A DNA stretch of 64,000 nt from Thermoplasmata archaeon (GTDB taxonomy: Archaea; Thermoplasmatota; Thermoplasmata; Lutacidiplasmatales; UBA184), in NCBI GenBank assembly GCA_027306505.1, contig DAHUZP010000021.1:62001-126000 (forward strand). The letters run 5' to 3'. A program made the position numbers and the translations under genes. Positions 56,291-64,000 of this stretch are shown here, piece by piece. The stretch's first letter is position 1; every line of letters starts with the position of its first letter. The notes under the pieces are model-generated. The model worked only from the letters and a program-made list of their open reading frames with translations. It was not told the origin of the DNA and made no database searches.

Positions 56291-57097
56291 ATGCCGATGC
56301 CCCGCCCCTCCTTCTGGAGGACCTTCTGGGCGAACGCGGTCTTCGCCCCGCGCACGTCGCTCTCCTTCATGCGCGTCGATTTCATCCTGGGCCAAGTCTT
56401 CGTCCTCTCCTTCACCCAGATGCTCTTCTTCGCCTACGTGGCGGGGCTCGCCGGGAACCCCCAGACCCCGGTCTCCTTCGTGGTCATCGGCAACGCGGTC
56501 GCGACGATGACCTACGCGACCGTCTTCGCCGTTTGCGGGACCACGGACTCGGAGAAGAACGGCGGGACGATCGAGCACCTCCTCGTCTCTCCGGCGAACC
56601 GCATCGCGCTCTACCTCGGCCGCGGCGTCTTCCCCATGCTCGTCGCGATGGCGACGGTGAGCGTCGCGATGCTCTACGCGGTGGAGGTCTTCCACGCGCC
56701 GTTCCCTTCTTCCGCGGTCCTCCCCGCGGTGGTGAGCCTGCTCCTCTGCGTCTTCGCGATGGTCGGCTTCGGACTGCTCCTCGCCGGGGTCGCGCTGTGG
56801 CTGCGGACCTCCAACATCCTCGCGAACATCTTCCTCTTCATCGGATTCGTCCTCGCCGGGGCGAACTTCCCCCTGAGCTACCTACCAGGCCCGCTGCAGG
56901 TCGCGGGGGAGCTCCTGCCCTTGACCTGGGGGATCGCTTCCCTCCGGGCGGCGATCTCGGGGGCCCCGCTCCTCAGCGTCGCCGGGCTCTGGGGGCTCAC
57001 GCTCCTGGGCGGGGGCGTGAGCTACGCGCTCGCCCTCGGGCTCTGGGGGGTCTTCGAGCGGCAGGCGACCCGGACCGGCAGCATCATCCGGTTCTGA
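56291..57097 (+). CDS. ABC-2 type transporter permease
   Basis: 268 aa, six TM segments; EKNGGTIEHLLVSPANRIALYLGRGVFPML. Confidence 0.9.
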   Translation: MPMPRPSFWRTFWANAVFAPRTSLSFMRVDFILGQVFVLSFTQMLFFAYVAGLAGNPQTPVSFVVIGNAVATMTYATVFAVCGTTDSEKNGGTIEHLLVSPANRIALYLGRGVFPMLVAMATVSVAMLYAVEVFHAPFPSSAVLPAVVSLLLCVFAMVGFGLLLAGVALWLRTSNILANIFLFIGFVLAGANFPLSYLPGPLQVAGELLPLTWGIASLRAAISGAPLLSVAGLWGLTLLGGGVSYALALGLWGVFERQATRTGSIIRF

Positions 57098-57119
57098 CGG
57101 GGGGGCGAACGGCCGGGGA

Positions 57120-57138
57120 GGAAGGGCGCGGCCCTTCC
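57120..57138. terminator. Stem-loop between convergent genes
   Basis: GGAAGGGC-GCG-GCCCTTCC, perfect 8-bp stem. Confidence 0.5.
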
Positions 57139-57155
57139 CTGCCAGCATCCCCCGC

Positions 57156-58163
57156 TCAGCCGAAGGCCTCGAGGGAGGTCTGCGTGCCCGGGGTCGGGGC
57201 CGCGGTGGGCAGGCGGCTCAGGACCTTCTGCACGCGGTCCTCGGCGAAGCCGTGCGCGACGACCAGGACCTCGCGCATCTTCGCGGGATCGGGGGCCGTC
57301 CATCGCAGCCGGTAGTCCTCGGTCGTGGGCGGGTGGAGGAAGAGCTCCCGTACGGCTTCCACCCCGGAGGGCTCGAGCCCGGCGCTTTGGAGCGTCGCCT
57401 CCCAGCCCAGGTGCTGGCCGACCAATTTCATCGCCTTCTTGGGGCCGATGCCGTGGACACCCTCGTTGAAGTCGGTGCCGACCAGGACCCCCACCAGCAC
57501 CAGCTCCTCCTGGGAGATCCCGAGCTCTTCGAGGACCTTCGGGGTCTCGAGGAGCTCCATCACGGTGTCCTCTCCGCGGCTCGCGCCTCGGGCAGCCCCG
57601 AGCCCCCTCAGGAGCCGAGGCGCTCCGAAGAGCAGGGTATCGTAGTCCTCGCTCGCGGCCGCCCACACGTCACCTCGTCGGGCCATCCACGCGGCCTGGG
57701 CCTCTCCCTCGGAGGGCGCCTGCACCCAAGGGACCCCCAAGGACTCCAGCAGGGCCTTCGCGTCGGCGACCATCTCCCGGGTGAGCCGGCTCGTCTGAGC
57801 GGCCTTCTTCCGGGCAAGCTCCAGGTCGCCCGCGGCGAGCGCCTCGTCCCAGGCCGCCTGCGCCCGCTCCTTCACCAGGGAGCGGGCCCTCAGGGTCGAG
57901 GCCTTGAGGTCGGAGGGCTTCCCGTCGAAGACGTAGGTTGGAAGCACCCCCCGTTCCAGGAACGAGGAGGTCCGGTAGAGCAGACCCACGAGGTGGCTCG
58001 TCACCCGCCCCTCCGGGTCGGTGAAGGGCTGCCCGTCCGCTTGGCGGATGGTCGCCAGGAACTGGTAGAGCATGTTGTAGGCGTCGACCGCTATCCGCTT
58101 GCCCTTGAGCTCGCTCAAGCGCAGGTTCGCCGGATGGACCAGGTCGCGCAGCTTGACTCCCAC
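57156..58163 (-). CDS. fen: Flap endonuclease 1
   Basis: MGVKLRDLV...KGKRIAVDAYNMLYQFLATIRQADGQPFTD, ALLESLGVPWVQAPSEGEAQAAWMARRGDVWAAASEDYDTLLFG, C-terminal PIP-like TSLEAFG. Confidence 0.97.
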   Translation of the reverse strand: MGVKLRDLVHPANLRLSELKGKRIAVDAYNMLYQFLATIRQADGQPFTDPEGRVTSHLVGLLYRTSSFLERGVLPTYVFDGKPSDLKASTLRARSLVKERAQAAWDEALAAGDLELARKKAAQTSRLTREMVADAKALLESLGVPWVQAPSEGEAQAAWMARRGDVWAAASEDYDTLLFGAPRLLRGLGAARGASRGEDTVMELLETPKVLEELGISQEELVLVGVLVGTDFNEGVHGIGPKKAMKLVGQHLGWEATLQSAGLEPSGVEAVRELFLHPPTTEDYRLRWTAPDPAKMREVLVVAHGFAEDRVQKVLSRLPTAAPTPGTQTSLEAFG

Positions 58164-58266
58164 GGTCCGACCGACGGGGGGCGCTTACTTGAGCGTTCAC
58201 CCGGGAGGCCCAGGGCCCGACGCGGGGGATAATCGGGTTGACGGAAACCTTGACCCGCCCGTGGGC

Positions 58267-59166
58267 ATGGGGTCCGGGAACATGAGCGACCCGGACCCCG
58301 TCATCGTCCCCAGCATCGCCCCCTCCTCCTCCACACCCACCATCGTGGACGAACCGAGCCCGGACGGACCTGGACCGGGCACCCCCTTCCTGGTCTGCTT
58401 CCCGAGCGCGGGGCTAGCGAGCACCATCGTGGGACACCACGCGATCCGGCACCTCAAGCTCCCCCGGGTGGCGACGGTGCGCTCGCGCTACCTCCCTTCG
58501 GCGGCGGTCATCTTCGACAAGCGGCCCAACCCTCCGGTCCGCATCCACGGGAACAGGACCCTCGCCGTCGCGGTCTCCGAGTTCCCCGCCCCCGCCCCGC
58601 TGATGCAGCCCCTCGCCGAAGCGTTCCTGCTCTGGGCGGGGAAGAAGGAGCTCGGCCCCACCATCGTGGTGGAGGGCGTGCTGCGCCACGAGGGGGAAGC
58701 GTCCGGGAACCATGGGGGGACCGCCGACCCGGCGAACGGCCCGACGAGCCCGCCGGTGGGCATCCCGGACTGGGGCAAGGAGGACGTGATGGGGATCGCG
58801 GCCACTCCGGCAGCGGGGCGGCTGCTCGAGACGGCGAAGGTCCCGGTCCTGGTGGAGGGGATCGTGGGCGGTCTCACCGCGGAGCTCCTCAACCTGGCCT
58901 CGATCCTGGACCGCACCCTGGGCGTGGTCTTCGTCCCCACGGCGGAGCCGGGTTACCCGGACTACCATGCGGCGGCGCGCCTCGTCGAGATCCTCGACCG
59001 GCTCGTCCCCGGGCTCGCGCTCGACCCCAAGCCGATGCTGGAGCAGGCGGAGGTGCTCGAGCGCATGATCAAGGATGCGATGAAGATGAACAAGGGGTTC
59101 CCTCCCTCGACCGAGATGGGAGAGCCCCTCGCCGGGACCGCTACGGAACCCTCCATGTACGGGTAG
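58267..59166 (+). CDS. PAC2 family proteasome assembly chaperone-like protein
   Basis: LVCFPSAGLASTIVGHHAIRHLKLPRVATVRSRYLPSAAVIFDKRPNPPVRIHG; VPVLVEGIVGGLTAELLNLA; ends ...PSMYG*. Confidence 0.88.
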   Translation: MGSGNMSDPDPVIVPSIAPSSSTPTIVDEPSPDGPGPGTPFLVCFPSAGLASTIVGHHAIRHLKLPRVATVRSRYLPSAAVIFDKRPNPPVRIHGNRTLAVAVSEFPAPAPLMQPLAEAFLLWAGKKELGPTIVVEGVLRHEGEASGNHGGTADPANGPTSPPVGIPDWGKEDVMGIAATPAAGRLLETAKVPVLVEGIVGGLTAELLNLASILDRTLGVVFVPTAEPGYPDYHAAARLVEILDRLVPGLALDPKPMLEQAEVLERMIKDAMKMNKGFPPSTEMGEPLAGTATEPSMYG

Positions 59167-59261
59167 GCCCCGGCCGGACTCCCTCCGGTCGCCCCGACGA
59201 GGGCCACCTTCCGGGCGAACGCGGTCCTACGGGCGGGCCGACGACCGGCCCATCGAGCGCC

Positions 59262-59432
59262 CTATTCGTGCTCCTGGTAGGTGAGGAGGTACATCCCTCC
59301 CCCGATCATGGCCGTGATGGTCCCGATGACGGCGAGGGGGTTGGACGCGAAGTAGACGATCGCCACCCCGAGCAGGGCCGCAGGGAGGACGATGCCGACG
59401 AGACCGGCGATGGCCTTGCCTTTCGCGGACAT
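59262..59432 (-). CDS. Small two-TM membrane protein, 56 aa (below the ORF-track cutoff)
   Basis: MSAKGKAIAGLVGIVLPAALLGVAIVYFASNPLAVIGTITAMIGGGMYLLTYQEHE*, hydrophobic and start/stop bounded. Confidence 0.6.
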   Translation of the reverse strand: MSAKGKAIAGLVGIVLPAALLGVAIVYFASNPLAVIGTITAMIGGGMYLLTYQEHE

Positions 59433-59565
59433 CCTTGTTCCATCGCCACCTGGGGTCTCTTAAGTACCTTTCCGGCCGGCGCCCCGTCCCCCTGACGGGC
59501 CGCTCCTGAGGGTTGGAGCCGACCACGAGGCCTCCCCCCGGCCCGTCAAGTACGGTCCGGGGTGC

Positions 59566-60230
59566 TCATGGCGTCGCTCTGCAGAGGATGCAGGGGCCCC
59601 CCCCGGTCGGGCCAAGGGAGCTCCGCACTGGGGGCAGATCGCGTCCGGTGGCGAGGGGACCGTGGACAGCTCCCGTCCCGACCTGGGCGGGCGCGAGGGG
59701 TCCGCGCTCGCCGCGGTCTCGTGGATCCGTGCGGGGCTGGGAAGGCTCGGGGGCGCCTCTTCCCTGACCGAGGAGGCGTTGGGCGAGCCCGCCTCGCGAG
59801 GGACCTCGGTCACGACCGGAGCCGCGGGGGGGAAGGGTTCGGGGGCTCTGCTGTGGGACCGCTCCGGCGACACGTGCTCGACCGCCGCGGGTCGCCAGGC
59901 CTTCTCCTTCGGGAGCCCCGCGCGCTTCCCCCGCGGACAATCCTCCTCGGGTGGGGTGGTACAGGTCGGAGGGCTGGGGGGACCCGATGCCGTCGCGGAC
60001 ACTTCCCGGTCCGGGGGAGCTCCGCTCGGCACGGCGGGTTCTTCCGGAAGCTCGGTAGGCTAGGGGGGGTCGTTGGGGGGGGTCGTAGGGGGGTCGGAGG
60101 TCGGCCTCTCTCGGCCCTGGACGACCCCCTCCACCTCCTCGAGGGACAGGACCTGTGCCTGGTCGGTCGGTTGGTCAAGGTCCATGCGTTCGCCGGTTTC
60201 CGTCCTCGTGGGTCTCCGCCTCCTGTGGGT
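59566..60230 (-). pseudogene. Possible frame-disrupted low-complexity protein with C-terminal zinc ribbon
   Basis: MDLDQPTDQAQVLSLEEVEGVVQGRERP...NDPP (TAG) PTELPEEPAVPSGAPP...DAICPQCGAPLARPGG | GPCILCRATP*; ribbon Cys pairs lie in different frames across a C8/G8 run. Confidence 0.4.
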
Positions 60231-60614
60231 TTCGCGGCCCGACAGGCGGAGCGAATCCCCTCGCCTCAACCGACTTTCACACAGCTCTTTCTCCGGCCCC
60301 CAGGACCGCCCTCGGGCCACCGGCAGATATCTGCGTCCTCCTCGGGACCACCCTACAGCATGCGGAGGCGGCCGGGCTTCGCATAGGCCTGCTCCCGCCC
60401 CTTGGGGCGAGAAGCCTCTGCAATCGCCTTCCCTACGGACCTCACCGTAGAAGGGAAGGAAAGGGCAGTGCAGAGAAGGGAGCAGAGCAGAAAAGGGAAG
60501 AGAAGAGAAGGGAGGAGAGCGGAGAAGAGAAGGCCGCGGTGGCGAGGGGGGAACAGGTTGGGAAACTGCCGCGACCTGGCCCGAAGGCCAGGTCGTGCGG
60601 CTCAGGAACGTACC

Positions 60615-61595
60615 TCAGGCCGCGGGCGGGCGGGGGTGCGGCGGCATCTCGCCGCCGACCTCCAGGAGGATCTCCACCTCATCGGAGGGAGGAAGGACCG
60701 AGGGCTCTCTGTTCTCGTTCAGGCTCGCGACCGCGGGCTCCGGGGTCATGGGCAGGGAGTCAGGCAGAGGGCTGAAGCCGGGGGGCACGGAGGGGAGCGG
60801 CGTGGGCCCGCCCGAGGAGGGCAGGACCGGCGGCCGGTTGATCGGGGCCCCGGCTTCGAAGGCGAGCTGGTACTCCTCCATCGCGGCCTCAGCGGGCACG
60901 ATGTAGCGGTCGTGGACGTGGGCCGCGATCACATCGCCCCAGAGCTGGGCCAGGTGGTTGAACGGCTGGCGCGACTGCGTCCGGGCCGCGACCTCGTTGT
61001 CGAGGACGCGGAGGGTCACGTTGGTCGCAGCGACACGGTGGGCGAACTCGCCCTGGGCCTTCACGGCCTCCAGCGCGTGGTCCGCTCGGCGCCGGCGCTC
61101 AGCCTCGCAGGCGAAGGGCTTCAGCAGGAAGACGGAGAGGAAGGGGGCGTGGCGTGCGGCCGCGTCGAGGACGCTCGGCAGCACCTCGGTCCCGGCCTCG
61201 CCTCCGAGGCTCGCGACGACCGTGACGAAGGTCGAGCCCTCGAACACCCGGTCCAGGTCGCCCTGGAGCTGGGGGAGCGGCTGGACCAGGGGCAGGCCCT
61301 CGGAGTCTAGAGCGCCGTCCTGGGGCAGCGCGACGCGGATCCGGCGGTGGAAGTCCAGGGCCTCGACGACCCGGTCGTCCCCGTTGATCGCGACGGTCTC
61401 CACGTAGCGCATCCCCTGGCGGGCGGCAGCGCGGGCGACGCGGATCGCGCCGCCTCCCACCGCCACCAAGAGGAACCTCGCATCATGGCCGAGACGGAAA
61501 TCGCCGGGACCGGCCGCTCTCGCGGCCCGCTCCGGCGGGATCGCTCGTACGTCGCTACGCGTCTGTTCGGACTGCCTGGCCTCGGACTCCTGCAT
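60615..61595 (-). CDS. Divergent FtsZ/tubulin-superfamily GTPase-like protein with Pro-rich C-terminal tail
   Basis: FLLVAVGGGAIRVARAAARQG...VETVAINGDDRVVEAL...STFVTVVASLGGEAGTEVLPSVLDAAARHAPFLSVFLLKPFACEAERRRRADHALEAVKA; FtsZ-like order GGAG - AIN(T)D - GGxxGT - V..PF..E...R...A..AL..L. Confidence 0.7.
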   Translation of the reverse strand: MQESEARQSEQTRSDVRAIPPERAARAAGPGDFRLGHDARFLLVAVGGGAIRVARAAARQGMRYVETVAINGDDRVVEALDFHRRIRVALPQDGALDSEGLPLVQPLPQLQGDLDRVFEGSTFVTVVASLGGEAGTEVLPSVLDAAARHAPFLSVFLLKPFACEAERRRRADHALEAVKAQGEFAHRVAATNVTLRVLDNEVAARTQSRQPFNHLAQLWGDVIAAHVHDRYIVPAEAAMEEYQLAFEAGAPINRPPVLPSSGGPTPLPSVPPGFSPLPDSLPMTPEPAVASLNENREPSVLPPSDEVEILLEVGGEMPPHPRPPAA

Positions 61596-61644
61596 GTCGA
61601 CCACCCCACGGACGCTCTTCCGACATCTCTTCCCCCGTTCCTCG

Positions 61645-62112
61645 CTACGGTCCCAGGTATCCCTGACGCTCGAGCGTTTGCGAGGCGAGCTCGGCGTTCT
61701 CCACCTTGGACCGTCGTTCGGCCGAGTCGCGCACGAGACCCCGCTGCTCGGCGACCACCTGCCGGACCTTCTCCATCGGGATGCCTTGGCGGACGATCGC
61801 CGCCAGGGCATCCGCGACGGAGGCACCGTTCATCACGAGCTCCGCGTACTCCTGGAGCAACTCCGCCTCTTCCGGTCGGAAGGAGGCGGCGATGCCCTGG
61901 GTGGCCGCGGGGGCCGTGTGGGTCCGGGGCTGGGTGGTCGCGTTCGCTTCGGGGACCTCGCGGGAGCGGCGGGCGAGGAAGTCCTTGAGCGCCTCTCGGA
62001 TGAGCTCCGAGCGCGTCCTGAACTCCCCGCTGACCACGAAAGAGTCGAGGAATTGGAGCTCGCGTCGGGAGCACCGTACCCCGACCCGTTCTTCTTCCTT
62101 CGCTGCTTCCAT
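61645..62112 (-). CDS. Ribbon-helix-helix (CopG/MetJ-type) transcriptional regulator
   Basis: MEAAKEEERVGVRCSRRELQFLDSFVVSGEFRTRSELIREALKDFLARRSREV; typical RHH (R-T-R-S-E-x-I-R-E-A-L). Confidence 0.88.
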   Translation of the reverse strand: MEAAKEEERVGVRCSRRELQFLDSFVVSGEFRTRSELIREALKDFLARRSREVPEANATTQPRTHTAPAATQGIAASFRPEEAELLQEYAELVMNGASVADALAAIVRQGIPMEKVRQVVAEQRGLVRDSAERRSKVENAELASQTLERQGYLGP

Positions 62113-62122
62113 CGCTATCCTC

Positions 62123-62175
62123 GGTTGTCGAACAAACCCAGAGAAGGTTTGTCGAACACGTCCGACACGGTCTAG
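62123..62175 (-). promoter_or_regulatory. Putative operator repeats upstream of RHH gene
   Basis: TTGTCGAACA at 62125-62134 and 62149-62158 (24-bp spacing) plus related GTCCGACAC at 62160-62168. Confidence 0.55.
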
Positions 62176-62186
62176 CGTGGAAGTCG

Positions 62187-62194
62187 TATATAAC
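62187..62194 (-). promoter_or_regulatory. TATA box of RHH-FtsZ-like operon
   Basis: GTATATAAC (minus GTTATATAC), positioned so that transcription would start near the operator repeats. Confidence 0.5.
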
Positions 62195-62411
62195 ATCCGC
62201 GCTGAAATGCGGCGCGTATAACACGCACACCTGCGCTCGTCGGAGCCCCTAGCTCGTCCACGGGACCGCCTGCGCGGGGGAAGGGTGTCAAGGTTGCGTT
62301 CCACTCGCTCCCCGGGAACGAGGCGGTGCCTCAGGGTCCGTCGAGGGAGCAGGCACGGCCCCGCGCCCTACGAGGCGGAGGAAGCTCCCCCGCTTCCGGG
62401 GAAAGGGGTTC

Positions 62412-62444
62412 GGTCCTCTCGGGGGAAGGGACCCCGAGAGGACC
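62412..62444 (-). terminator. Strong 13-bp stem-loop 3' of the DoxX-like gene
   Basis: GGTCCTCTCGGGG-GAAGGGA-CCCCGAGAGGACC, perfect 13-bp stem, 7-nt loop. Confidence 0.6.
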
Positions 62445-62474
62445 TTGGTCGTGGCCTCGGGCTTTCGGTCGTCT

Positions 62475-63050
62475 CTAGGTGACCACGAAGCGCAGCACCT
62501 TCTCTCGAAGGGACGTGCCGCTCCACCGGTCACGGAGCTTCAGACGGGAAGCGAGACTGTAGGCGTACGGGGAGAAGACCAGCACCGAGAACGCGAGGGC
62601 GAGCATGAGGTCGCCCCCAGGGTCCGTGTACCCGGCGAAGGACCAGCCCGTGCCCAGCGTGTAGGCCCCGCCGAACCCGCCGGCGACCCAGATCGAGAAC
62701 ATGATGGTCGCGCTCCACATCGCTGCCGGTCGTTGGAACAGCCCGACGATCATGGCCAGGCCGCCGGCCGTCTCTCCGAGAGCGACGAGCGCGCCGAACA
62801 GCATCCAGTTGTCACTGAGCACGGCGTAGCCGAAGCTCTGGACCGTCGCCTGCATGGTCCCCTGCTGGAAGAGGATCCACTTGAACGTCCCGTCGAGGAG
62901 GAACACGGCGCCGAAGATCACCCGCATGGCCGAGTACGTGCGGATCGACATCGATTCCGTTCCGAAGTCGAATCCCTCTCCCGATGAGAGTGCTCGCTTT
63001 TCTCGAAAGGCGAATCCCGGCGCGGTCGTCCCTCTACTATCGGATCGCAT
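62475..63050 (-). CDS. DoxX-like membrane protein (start may be internal at MSIRTYS)
   Basis: RVIFGAVFLLDGTFKWILFQ...GALVALGETAGGLAMIVGLFQRPAAMWSATIMFSIWVAGGFGGAYTLGTGWSF. Confidence 0.75.
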   Translation of the reverse strand: MRSDSRGTTAPGFAFREKRALSSGEGFDFGTESMSIRTYSAMRVIFGAVFLLDGTFKWILFQQGTMQATVQSFGYAVLSDNWMLFGALVALGETAGGLAMIVGLFQRPAAMWSATIMFSIWVAGGFGGAYTLGTGWSFAGYTDPGGDLMLALAFSVLVFSPYAYSLASRLKLRDRWSGTSLREKVLRFVVT

Positions 63051-63307
63051 GGTCGTGGCCTTAGCAGCTCACTGTGGACACCCCCCTTCTTCTCTCCGTT
63101 CGTAGAGGATGGAGAGTAAGGAGAAGCGCCCGACACGTGGTGCAGCACGGCACACCAGTCCCTAGCGGACCCGCGGTGGGTGCGTGGGAGCGGGTCTGTC
63201 CCGCCCCTTCGCCGTCTCCCGGTGCCGAATGGGCCGCACGTCGCGACCGCGGCCAAGCCCGCGCTCCTCGGAGGAAGGATGCCGGGTCGAGGGGCTCGCG
63301 ACCGGGA

Positions 63308-64000
63308 TCATCCGCCCGAGGGCGGAGGGGCCCAGGTCGACTCCGGAGAAGAGGCCGGAGGTGGAGGGGCGGGCGTCGTGGGAGGCGGCGATCTCCTGCG
63401 GTGACGAAGGACCAGCAGGCCCACGACCACCGCGGCCACCACGACCAGAAGCAGGCCGAGCATTTCCAAGGAGGCGGTGGACGTTCCTGAGGACCCGTTC
63501 CCGCTGCCCGAGCCGGTCGAGTTGGTCCAGTACGTCGCCGTGAGCGTGCCGTTCGCTTGGACGGAGACGGTGGTCGGGTTGGTCAGGGAGTTGAGGGGTT
63601 GGACACCACCGCTCGCCGACCAGCCATGGAAGCTCCTTCCGACGCACGAGGGAGCGAGCACGGAGTAGTTCCCTGCGCGGAAGAGGTCCCAGCTCCCGTT
63701 CGTCTGCGCCGTCCCGTTGAAGTTGAAAGCAGCACAGATCGACGGGACCACCACGAAGGTCACGTTGTAGCGGTGCCCCGCGGTTCCCGGAGCGTTCTGA
63801 ACGTAGCTCGCGCCCAGCATCCCGGGTCCCGAGACGGTGATGTTGGTCCTGGTGAGCGCGGAGGACGAGAGCGCGACCCCTCCGGTCGAGCTCCAGGCGG
63901 TGAAGGTGTAGCCGCCGCAGTACGGGGCGATGGCGGGGTAGGTCCCCGCCTTGAAGCTGGCCGAGGTGCCGCTCGCCTGGGTCGTTCCGTTGACGGTGAG
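63308..64000 (-). CDS. Secreted repeat protein with C-terminal TM and Pro-rich tail, truncated by window end
   Basis: Open minus frame through 64000: LTVNGTTQASGTSASFKAGTYPAIAPYCGGYTFTAWSSTGGVAL... and FNFNGTAQTNGSWDLFRAGNYSVLAPSCVGRSFHGWSASGGVQ; TM ASLEMLGLLLVVVAAVVVGLLVLRHRRRS. Confidence 0.8.
   Translation of the reverse strand, partial: LTVNGTTQASGTSASFKAGTYPAIAPYCGGYTFTAWSSTGGVALSSSALTRTNITVSGPGMLGASYVQNAPGTAGHRYNVTFVVVPSICAAFNFNGTAQTNGSWDLFRAGNYSVLAPSCVGRSFHGWSASGGVQPLNSLTNPTTVSVQANGTLTATYWTNSTGSGSGNGSSGTSTASLEMLGLLLVVVAAVVVGLLVLRHRRRSPPPTTPAPPPPASSPESTWAPPPSGG

Noticed and set aside
62288-62533. 81-aa minus ORF and 65-aa plus ORF around the 62412-62444 hairpin
   Set aside because: Low-complexity translations across a strong inverted repeat in an intergenic gap; no coding signal.
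1-64000. CRISPR array, tRNA or rRNA genes
   Set aside because: No regularly spaced direct repeats, tRNA T-loop/CCA-like patterns or rRNA core motifs recognised by eye; a tRNAscan/CRISPR finder run would be decisive.

Overview
High-GC archaeal chromosome segment. Domain is supported by PriS primase, FEN1, RIO1 kinase, a Dim2/PNO1-like KH protein, a PAC2 proteasome chaperone, PhoU with AbrB domain, and TATA-type promoters; Thermoplasmatota is my tentative guess. Main contents: (1) a complex I cluster nuoL(partial)-K-J-I-H-D-C-B-A on the minus strand (about 1-6351), with no NuoE/F/G seen and a four-cluster NuoI. (2) A second respiratory-type membrane cluster at 33868-41750 resembling hydrogenase-4/Ech, whose large subunit has lost the [NiFe] cysteines (Ehr-like). 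(3) Several large secreted or surface proteins (S53 peptidase, Kelch/PKD, PKD/Ig) sharing a C-terminal TM helix plus Pro/Gly-rich tail. (4) An unusual fusion of an AttH/CrtC-like lipocalin domain to a polyprenyl synthase (18216-20744). (5) An IS element at 31293-32812 with perfect 18-bp terminal inverted repeats and a transposase broken by a 7-bp tandem duplication, abutting an IS630-like remnant. (6) A ribbon-helix-helix regulator with a divergent FtsZ/tubulin-like GTPase gene (60615-62112) and repeated operator-like motifs at the promoter. Other genes: SPFH/NfeD pair, RIO1-KH-PriS, RibD_C-FTCD, ABC exporter, FEN1, PAC2. I recognised no CRISPR array, rRNA or tRNA. All domain calls come from reading motifs by eye; no database search was run.
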